From positions 1 through 5,237 of the forward strand of contig JACZYS010000175.1 of NCBI GenBank assembly GCA_022570975.1: a stretch of 5,237 nt of DNA. Reading direction: 5' to 3'. Below, piece after piece: positions 1-4,798 of the stretch. Each line of letters opens with the position of its first letter. Within the stretch, counting starts at the first letter, position 1. The notes below the pieces were generated by a model. That model was not told the origin of the DNA, did no database searches, and worked only from the letters and a program-made list of their open reading frames with translations. A program made the position numbers and the translations under genes. This stretch comes from Candidatus Zixiibacteriota bacterium. Lineage in GTDB: Bacteria > Zixibacteria > MSB-5A5 > GN15 > FEB-12.

Positions 1-90
1 TTGGGGATGATAGCCGCCCGGCTCCCAACTCGCGATCGGAGAACCGCCGACGGCACTGGGTATCAGGGCGACGGTGATGTCGGGATGAGC
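1..90 (-). other. Esterase-like (SASA / sialate O-acetylesterase family) segment joined in frame to metG
   Basis: The last 30 or so codons of the left-edge frame read HPDITVALIPSAVGGSPIAS followed by a WEPGGYH block. This resembles the conserved 'HPDvTvGLIPcAvGGtpI..WepG' segment of SASA-domain (CE6-like, sialate O-acetylesterase) proteins and does not resemble any part of MetG. By my count 41 of 60 bases are G or C at 1..60, against 23 of 60 at 181..240, so composition shifts at about the same place. The breakpoint lies near 85-97, around the codons for IAEA, which would fit either parent. I read this as a chimeric join, probably an assembly or contig-end artefact. A genuine recombination cannot be excluded from the sequence. 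Family recognition is from memory of conserved blocks. Confidence 0.7.
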
Positions 91-264
91 TTCGGCGATT
101 TTTGTGCCATGTTCATCGGTTCCGGTCAAAAAGAATGCTTCACGACCGGCCATTCGATGGAATTTTGTCATATAGTCGGTGGCAATTGTTGTATATGCGT
201 GACCGATATGCGGTTTGTCATTTACATAATAAATTGGGGTTGTTAAATAAATCGGTTTAGACAA
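1..264 (-). CDS. metG: Methionyl-tRNA synthetase, N-terminal fragment (runs off left edge; frame becomes foreign near its end)
   Basis: Methionyl-tRNA synthetase charges tRNA-Met with methionine in the cytoplasm. Residues 1-59 match the start of the class I catalytic domain: the strand YLTTPIYYVND at 6-16, the ATP-binding HIGH motif at 19-22 (context PHIGHAYTT), and the family block FFLTGTDEHG at 44-53. The start is the TTG at 264..262: the usual N-terminal sequence begins directly there and an AGGAG lies 6 bases upstream. The gene follows ricT by 16 bases, so it is probably co-transcribed with it. The frame stays open to the window edge, but from about residue 60 the sequence no longer looks like MetG (expected continuation of the type KIAEAA...G.SPQE) and resembles an acetylesterase instead. 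Only about 59 residues of MetG, out of roughly 500 or more in the family, are present. Identification of residues 1-59 is very secure; what follows is treated as a separate feature. Confidence 0.93.
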   Translation of the reverse strand, partial: MSKPIYLTTPIYYVNDKPHIGHAYTTIATDYMTKFHRMAGREAFFLTGTDEHGTKIAEAHPDITVALIPSAVGGSPIASWEPGGYHPQ

Positions 265-270
265 CTTTTG

Positions 271-275
271 CTCCT
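271..275 (-). promoter_or_regulatory. Ribosome binding site of metG (decides the TTG start)
   Basis: AGGAG lies in the 16-base gap after the ricT stop, 6 bases upstream of TTG 264..262. There is no ATG in frame at the expected N-terminus. This site and the immediate start of MetG homology together support TTG as the initiation codon. Confidence 0.8.
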
Positions 276-280
276 GCTTG

Positions 281-1195
281 CTAATTTACCTCTGAGTTAT
301 CGTCTAAGTCATCCAATGAGGATAGGTCCGCATCCGGTACTTCCAGCTCTTTTTTATAAGCTTCACTTTCTGATGATTTCACTTTTGTAAATGTATGTTC
401 TGACTTTAAAATATCTTCTAACTTGGCTCTGATTATCTGATGGTTTTCGCCTCTTATAATTGCTTCTTCTCTGAAATAGTCAATCCGTTCAATAATTCCG
501 TCTCCTACTTTGGTGGTCACTCTCTTTCCCGGTTGAGGAAATTTCTTTTTGACTTTCTTGTACATGCCGACTTCATATTTCAAACAACACAATAATCTCC
601 CGCAGTTACCGGAAATTTTTGCCGGGTTCATTGGCAAATCCTGTTCCCTGGCATGCTGAGTTGAGATAGGCTCAAAATTTTTGATGAAAGTATTGCAACA
701 TTGCTCTTTGCCACAAATTCCATATCCGCCGATACGGCGGGCCTCGTCCCTGACTCCAATTTGTTTAAGCTCTATTCTTGTCTTGTAAGTAGAAGCCAGC
801 TCTTTGACCAGCTCTCTGAAATCAACACGATGATCGGCGGTAAAAAAAATGGTCATTTTGTTGCCGTCATGCTGGGTTTCAACATCAACAACTTTCATCA
901 CCAGACCATGTCTCCTGATCATTTTGACAATATCATTTTTATATCCCAAATCTCTGTCTTTTAGAGACTCAAATTTTTCATAATCTTCTTTGTTTGCTTT
1001 TCTCAAAATTGAACGTGGTCGGTTGGAGTCAGAAAAGCTAACTTCTATCTCAATTTTCTTGAGCACCCGTCCCAAATCTTCACCCCGGTCTGCCTGGGTT
1101 ATGACAAAGTCGGTAATTAAGAGATTATGGTAAAATTTGTTAAAGTAATACTCTTTTCTTGAGCCTTTAAATTCTATGAGATATAATTCAGCCAT
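281..1195 (-). CDS. ricT: RicT/YaaT-like PSP1-domain protein
   Basis: This 304-residue protein belongs to the PSP1 C-terminal domain family (YaaT/RicT). In Bacillus subtilis, RicT acts with RicA and RicF in a complex that carries iron-sulfur clusters and modulates RNase Y-dependent RNA maturation, with effects on competence, sporulation and biofilm formation. Visible here are the N-terminal region with the strand LYLIEFKGSRKEYYF, the core HRVDFRELVKELAS at 122-135, RIELKQIGVRDEARRIGG at 140-157, and two cysteine motifs: GICGKEQCC (C161, C166, C167) and SGNCGRLLCCLKYE (C198, C203, C204). All six cysteines are intact. The C-terminal 40 or so residues are acidic and low in complexity (DADLSSLDDLDDNSE), likely a disordered tail. 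The ATG at 1195 has a GGAG 7 bases upstream. The gene sits 27 bases after holB and 16 before metG, a pairing with holB also seen in Firmicutes. Its molecular role outside Firmicutes is uncertain; ricA and ricF are not in this window. Confidence 0.92.
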   Translation of the reverse strand: MAELYLIEFKGSRKEYYFNKFYHNLLITDFVITQADRGEDLGRVLKKIEIEVSFSDSNRPRSILRKANKEDYEKFESLKDRDLGYKNDIVKMIRRHGLVMKVVDVETQHDGNKMTIFFTADHRVDFRELVKELASTYKTRIELKQIGVRDEARRIGGYGICGKEQCCNTFIKNFEPISTQHAREQDLPMNPAKISGNCGRLLCCLKYEVGMYKKVKKKFPQPGKRVTTKVGDGIIERIDYFREEAIIRGENHQIIRAKLEDILKSEHTFTKVKSSESEAYKKELEVPDADLSSLDDLDDNSEVN

Positions 1196-1202
1196 CTATT
1201 TT

Positions 1203-1206
1203 CTCC
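1203..1206 (-). promoter_or_regulatory. Ribosome binding site of ricT
   Basis: GGAG in the 27-base holB-ricT gap, 7 bases upstream of ATG 1195..1193. It fixes the ricT start and implies independent ribosome loading rather than pure coupling to holB. Confidence 0.7.
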
Positions 1207-1222
1207 GGACATAAGACATTGC

Positions 1223-2353
1223 CTATGAGGCCGCCTTTAATCCTGATTTTATTCTTATCACCATTGCCGTCAGAGCTCCCTGAATATGTACGTTGCGCCT
1301 CATGTCGGCAAGAGTTATTTTGATATTGTCGGCCATAGACAGACCAAGTTCAGGGCTGTTAAAATTTTGCGAAAGCCTTTTTATTTCATTGAGGAAATCA
1401 ATATTTACAATATCATCTTCACTTTTATTTACAGCATAATTTGAGCTGTCTCTTATCAGTGACTGCCAGAATTGAAGCATTGACTCAATTTTCCCCCGGT
1501 TATTTAAAGTCAGCATTTCGTTAATGTGTGAAACGGTTTCATATGATGCATCATCAATAAGAGTTCTAAATAGAAGAAAAGAAACGGCCCTGAGTGAGTC
1601 GTTATCTTCAGCATCATCTAAGATTATATCAATTGCTTCACCCGGTGAGCCGTCTGAAATATGGGCGGCCAGATTTGACTTTTTATCAGAGATATCATAG
1701 TTATTTTTAAGATATTTGCCTATTAAATCCGGCTCAGATCTCTTCAGTTTTATTCTTTGTGCTCTTGACTGAATGGTTGGGAGCAGGTATTCAGCTTTTT
1801 CAGCCGTTAATATAATGATAGTTTCTTTGGGAGGTTCTTCAATTAATTTCAATAAAGAATCTGCCGAGGATTTTTTCATTAACTCCATCTGATAAAAAAC
1901 TACCACTCGCTTCATTCCAGAGAGCGCTATCCGTGACATTCTGTTTTTTATGTCTCTTGACACAGCCATTGGGATGTTTCTGGAGGATGATGCTTTCAAA
2001 ATTCTAAAAGGCTCTTCTCTTTTTTCCTGAAGATATTTGTTGGTGAAGTCCATCGCCTCGTTTTCGTTCTTGTGAGGCGGCAGGGCCAGAGCAAAACTAA
2101 GCCCCTCAAAATTCAGGGAAAAAATCTTCCGACAGTTTGAGCATTCCCGGCAGGGAAGTAAAATGCCGGTTGAGTCTGTCTCCTGTGGAGAATGACAGTT
2201 AAACAGGGCCGTCATGGAAACGGCAAAATAGAATTGACCATATCCTTCTTTCCCCAAAAGGAGATAAGTGCCGGCTAATTTATCTGACTTAAATGATTGA
2301 GAAATTATTTTCCAGGCCTGAGGCTGAAATTCTGAAATATCAAAATGCGTCAA
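1223..2353 (-). CDS. holB: DNA polymerase III delta' subunit (clamp loader)
   Basis: Delta' is a non-catalytic AAA+ subunit of the clamp-loader complex that opens and loads the sliding clamp on primed DNA. At 376 residues it is a little longer than many delta' proteins (about 330). Visible blocks are: the P-loop position LLLGKEGYGQFYFA (31-44), where the Walker A Lys and Ser/Thr are replaced by Q40 and F41; a zinc module with C53, C68, C71 and C74 (PCRECSNC); a degenerate Walker B strand RVVVFYQMELM (149-159, no DE pair); the highly conserved ADSLLKLIEEPP (164-175); and the sensor/SRC region TIQSRAQR (193-200, Cys replaced by Ala). Loss of ATP-binding residues is normal for delta' in some lineages, such as E. 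coli. The start is TTG at 2353, preceded by GTGGAT about 5 bases away, and overlaps the end of the envC-like gene by 14 bases. The next in-frame ATG (residue 47) would remove the P-loop region. A gamma/tau homologue (DnaX) is unlikely because the ATPase motifs are lost. Confidence 0.93.
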   Translation of the reverse strand: MTHFDISEFQPQAWKIISQSFKSDKLAGTYLLLGKEGYGQFYFAVSMTALFNCHSPQETDSTGILLPCRECSNCRKIFSLNFEGLSFALALPPHKNENEAMDFTNKYLQEKREEPFRILKASSSRNIPMAVSRDIKNRMSRIALSGMKRVVVFYQMELMKKSSADSLLKLIEEPPKETIIILTAEKAEYLLPTIQSRAQRIKLKRSEPDLIGKYLKNNYDISDKKSNLAAHISDGSPGEAIDIILDDAEDNDSLRAVSFLLFRTLIDDASYETVSHINEMLTLNNRGKIESMLQFWQSLIRDSSNYAVNKSEDDIVNIDFLNEIKRLSQNFNSPELGLSMADNIKITLADMRRNVHIQGALTAMVIRIKSGLKAAS

Positions 2354-3509
2354 TTTTTATCCACTTTACCGGGTCAACAGCTTTGCTGCCTTCCCTTAGT
2401 TCAAATTTTATTATTCCGTTTTCTGCGACATTACCTAATCTGGCGCCGGTATAAACAAATTGGTCTTTTGTAACTTCAACCTTATCCAAACCGGCATAAG
2501 TAGTATAATAAACATTATCATGATTGATAATAACAAAGTTCCCATATCCTCTCAGAACCCCCAAATATGCAACTGTTCCGGCAGCCACAGCAGTAACCAC
2601 TCTGCCGGGAGAACCTTTGATTGAAATTCCGGGATTAAATGAGGTCAGGAATGTTTTCTTGTCAACAAACTCTCCAAACGGAATAATTATTTTTCCCCGA
2701 CAGGGTGCCCTGAGCTGCCCTTTAAGAGATGCAAAAATTGATTTCCCTTTGTCTTTCTTATGTTTTTCTTTTTTTGCCTGCTCTCTTTCCAGCCGCAATA
2801 AAATTGCTTCCATCTCTTTTGCCGCTTCCATCAGCATCAGCATCCTGTCAGATTCATTTAACTCTTCACGTTTAAGCTTACTTATTTTTTTCTCCTGTAC
2901 CTTTTTCTTACTTCTTTCCAATGAGATGCTCGTTTCTGTTTTTCTCCGGATTTTTGAAACTTGAAACTTCTCTCCGCTTAAGTTTTTCAACTTTGTCTCT
3001 GTCTCACTTAAGAGCTCAGAAGCTATGTCAATATTTGCGGAATCAAATTGAAATAGAGCATTGAGATAAATTATCTGACGGGATAAAGTCATTTCGTAGT
3101 CCTGATCAAAAATGTATTTGTCGGGTGACTTATGGGTGGACATGTAAAACTGTCTGATATTTCCCAGATATCTTCTTTTTGTCCGGTCTAACATTTCAGA
3201 ATTTTCATTCAAATTGTTTTCTTCGGTATTAATCTCGTTTTTTAGTTCTTTTAGTTTTTTCTTTAGTTTTCTGGTAATCACAATATCGCTTGAGATTTTT
3301 TGGTCATAATTTGAGATCGATTTTTGGATTTCGAATTGTTGCTGGATGAGGGAATCAAGTTTCTTTTCACTCTTTTGAACTTGAGACTGAATCGTTTTTA
3401 GGTCACTCTTCTGCTGAATAAAAACTTTTTTCTTCCCGGCAAAGACCGAGGAAGCAAGAAATATAAACGAGAATAAGAGATTTAGAAATAATAGTGTCCT
3501 GCTATTCAT
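2340..3509 (-). CDS. envC: EnvC-like secreted coiled-coil protein with degenerate LytM (M23) domain
   Basis: This 389-residue exported protein matches the EnvC type of cell-division factor, which FtsEX recruits and regulates and which activates amidases that split septal peptidoglycan. A signal peptide covers residues 1-24 (hydrophobic 6-22, cleavage likely after VFA). Long charged coiled-coil stretches follow at about 32-110 and 165-250, then a LytM/M23 fold at about 265-389 with the core APCRGKIIIPFG, AVAAGTVAYLG and GYGNFVIINHD. The zinc ligands of active M23 enzymes are missing: HxGxD is NPGIS (N292, S296), and HxHFE is IIKFE (I366, K368). It is therefore predicted to be a regulator, not a hydrolase. 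The start is ATG 3509 rather than an upstream in-frame ATG at 3575, because AAGGTGAT lies 6 bases before it and the signal peptide begins there; the longer form would bury the signal behind 22 polar residues inside ftsX. It starts 7 bases after the ftsX stop. The symbol is assigned by analogy of architecture and context. Confidence 0.85.
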   Translation of the reverse strand: MNSRTLLFLNLLFSFIFLASSVFAGKKKVFIQQKSDLKTIQSQVQKSEKKLDSLIQQQFEIQKSISNYDQKISSDIVITRKLKKKLKELKNEINTEENNLNENSEMLDRTKRRYLGNIRQFYMSTHKSPDKYIFDQDYEMTLSRQIIYLNALFQFDSANIDIASELLSETETKLKNLSGEKFQVSKIRRKTETSISLERSKKKVQEKKISKLKREELNESDRMLMLMEAAKEMEAILLRLEREQAKKEKHKKDKGKSIFASLKGQLRAPCRGKIIIPFGEFVDKKTFLTSFNPGISIKGSPGRVVTAVAAGTVAYLGVLRGYGNFVIINHDNVYYTTYAGLDKVEVTKDQFVYTGARLGNVAENGIIKFELREGSKAVDPVKWIKIDAF

Positions 3510-3515
3510 GCTGTT

Positions 3516-3523
3516 ATCACCTT
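3516..3523 (-). promoter_or_regulatory. Ribosome binding site of the envC-like gene, containing the ftsX stop
   Basis: AAGGTGAT lies 6 bases before ATG 3509..3507. The TGA within it is the stop codon of ftsX, so termination and re-initiation occur at the same place. This indicates translational coupling and decides the start in favour of 3509. Confidence 0.75.
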
Positions 3524-4374
3524 CTTTTCTTCCTGACCCCAAGGTATCCGCTGACAAATCCCAAGAAAGCAGCACTGAGGCAGAAGATTATTATCTCCTG
3601 GAACTCCGGAAATATGATGTCAACAATTTTGAACTGGATTTCACCTTTTCCATAATACAATAATGACCACCCGGCAATTGCCGAGATACCTCCAAATAAA
3701 ATTCCCTCAAGCAAAAACGGAAAAGTTATGAAAAGCTCTCCGGCACCCAAAAGACGCATCTGCTTGAACCCAACCGCTCTGGTTCTGGCCATGAAGCGGA
3801 TGTTGTTTGCCGAACTTACTAAAGCTGCAAGAAGAATCAAGAGCCCAAGACCCATTCCGGTTTTTTTGATAATTGCTTTTGTTGTTTCTGCTTTCACCAG
3901 CCACTGCCGGCTGAAGTTTATTGCGCCAACTCCTTCGACTTTCAAAAGAGATCTGTCTATTTTGTTTATTTCTTTACTGTTCAAGTATTCCGGCAGAAAC
4001 TTTATCAAAAACGAACGTGGCAAAGGATTGTTATCTTCGTAACCGGCCAGCAAGTCTGTTCCTATCAACCGGCTTAATTCTTTTTTTGCATCAGCCCGGG
4101 AGACATAGCTTATCTGTCTGACTCCCTCAGTTTTGAAAACATTGCTCTCCAGATTGGCCATCAGTGAGTCCGGGTATTCTTCTAATACAAATATTTCCAT
4201 TTGTAAATCCTTCAGAAGATTATTATAGAAATTTTCAGATGTCATTGCCGATATCCAGAAAATATCAAAAAGCAGAAAGATGAGTGTCAAAGATAAAAAC
4301 GAACTAAATATTGTGCCCGGGTGGCGATAAATATTTCTAAACAATTCAACTATTAGGTGTATCAGTTTTGTCAT
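3517..4374 (-). CDS. ftsX: Cell-division protein FtsX (ABC-transporter-like membrane subunit)
   Basis: FtsX is the inner-membrane partner of the ATPase FtsE. It does not transport a solute but transmits FtsE's cycle to periplasmic cell-wall hydrolase regulators such as EnvC. At 285 residues the size is usual for the family. The topology is classical: a short cytoplasmic N-terminus, TM1 at about 22-43, a large periplasmic domain at about 44-165 with the conserved NPLPRSFLIKF block (116-126), TM2 at 172-190, TM3 at 214-240 and TM4 at 260-279, ending in the basic tail RKKRR. The loop before TM3 carries the family signature MRLLGAGELFITFPFLLEG (206-224). The start ATG at 4374 overlaps the stop of the ftsE-like gene as ATGA, and GGTAAG upstream is a weak ribosome site, so translation is probably coupled. 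The gene appears intact, in contrast with its degenerate ftsE-like partner. Confidence 0.93.
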   Translation of the reverse strand: MTKLIHLIVELFRNIYRHPGTIFSSFLSLTLIFLLFDIFWISAMTSENFYNNLLKDLQMEIFVLEEYPDSLMANLESNVFKTEGVRQISYVSRADAKKELSRLIGTDLLAGYEDNNPLPRSFLIKFLPEYLNSKEINKIDRSLLKVEGVGAINFSRQWLVKAETTKAIIKKTGMGLGLLILLAALVSSANNIRFMARTRAVGFKQMRLLGAGELFITFPFLLEGILFGGISAIAGWSLLYYGKGEIQFKIVDIIFPEFQEIIIFCLSAAFLGFVSGYLGVRKKRR

Positions 4375-4763
4375 TTTATCTTACCATTTTCCAACTGATA
4401 GAAACTTGAGCCGGGTATTTCGTATTGCGGTCTCTCGGAACTGAGAATAACCGTTGACCTTCCTGAGACAGCAGCTTTCTTGAGAAACTCAACTATTCTC
4501 AGGTAAGTATTTGCGTCCAGACCGGCGGCCGGTTCATCAATAATCAAAAGAGGCTGATTGGCTATGGAAGCTCTGGCAAACTGGACCATTGTATTTTCAA
4601 CTCTTGTCAAAGAGTCTGGATATTCACCAGCCTGCTTTAAGAGAGAAAATTCGGTTAATATTTTCAACAGTTTTTCTTTGCGACCTGCTTTTCTCTCACC
4701 GTTTAAGATCAGTGGGAAAACGATATTCTCAGATACGGTATAATGGGGAATTAAAACAAACAT
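4371..4763 (-). CDS. ftsE: Truncated, degenerate FtsE-like ABC ATPase (no Walker A)
   Basis: This 130-residue product matches the C-terminal part of FtsE/LolD-type ABC ATPases, which are normally about 220-230 residues. It begins at what would be the Q-loop region (MFVLIPHYTVSENIVFPL; FtsE has FQDFRLLP..TV.ENV). Walker B is intact (LLIIDEP, 72-78), as is the D-loop (AGLD, 80-83). Key residues are lost: the signature LSGGE is LTRVE (52-56), the H-loop His is replaced (SSER, 108-111; expected THD/E), and the N-terminal half with Walker A is absent. ABC-like sequence continues in frame upstream of the ATG (ELKKVRQQVGGVGG, to about 4805), aligned without gaps to the FtsE Q-loop but with Gly for Gln, and there meets the end of rpe. 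ATG 4763 has a GGAG 8 bases upstream. The frame is intact and overlaps ftsX by 4 bases. It may be a pseudo-ATPase partner of FtsX, a decaying remnant, or the product of a deletion or misassembly. ATP hydrolysis by this product alone is not expected. Confidence 0.8.
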   Translation of the reverse strand: MFVLIPHYTVSENIVFPLILNGERKAGRKEKLLKILTEFSLLKQAGEYPDSLTRVENTMVQFARASIANQPLLIIDEPAAGLDANTYLRIVEFLKKAAVSGRSTVILSSERPQYEIPGSSFYQLENGKIK

Positions 4764-4771
4764 TCCCCCAA

Positions 4772-4775
4772 CTCC
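4772..4775 (-). promoter_or_regulatory. Possible ribosome binding site for the short ftsE-like reading frame
   Basis: GGAG lies 8 bases before ATG 4763..4761, with a G-rich GGGGGA between. It lies in the codons that align to the FtsE Q-loop, so it coincides with the loss of that motif. It supports a start at 4763, but the G-rich codons could be chance. Confidence 0.45.
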
Positions 4776-4798
4776 GCCAACTTGCTGTCTGACTTTTT

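Noticed and set aside
1..246. Open plus-strand frame of 81 codons at the left edge
   Set aside because: It is antisense to clear MetG homology (HIGH and GTDEHG motifs) on the minus strand and has no recognisable protein features.
701..964. Plus-strand frame of 87 codons
   Set aside because: It lies wholly antisense to conserved ricT sequence, has no ribosome site I could support, and is a shadow of the real gene.
2524..2964. Plus-strand frame of 146 codons rich in Ser, Phe and Leu
   Set aside because: It is antisense to the coiled-coil and LytM part of the envC-like gene; its hydrophobic composition is the complement of Lys/Glu-rich codons.
3507..3575. Upstream ATG (3575) as the start of the envC-like gene
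   Set aside because: It would place 22 polar residues before a clear signal peptide and overlap ftsX by 59 bases; the site AAGGTGAT points to ATG 3509.
3707..4121. Several short frames on both strands within ftsX
   Set aside because: The ftsX frame has strong family motifs and topology across the entire stretch; the alternatives have no domain or start signal.
4518..4535. GC-rich inverted-repeat-like stretch (CCGGCGGCCGG) as a regulatory hairpin
   Set aside because: It encodes the conserved Walker B/D-loop residues PAAGLD, so coding constraint explains it.
4558..4792. Two overlapping plus-strand frames of 61 and 67 codons
   Set aside because: Both are antisense to the ftsE-like frame, which has ABC motifs; they show no recognisable features of their own.
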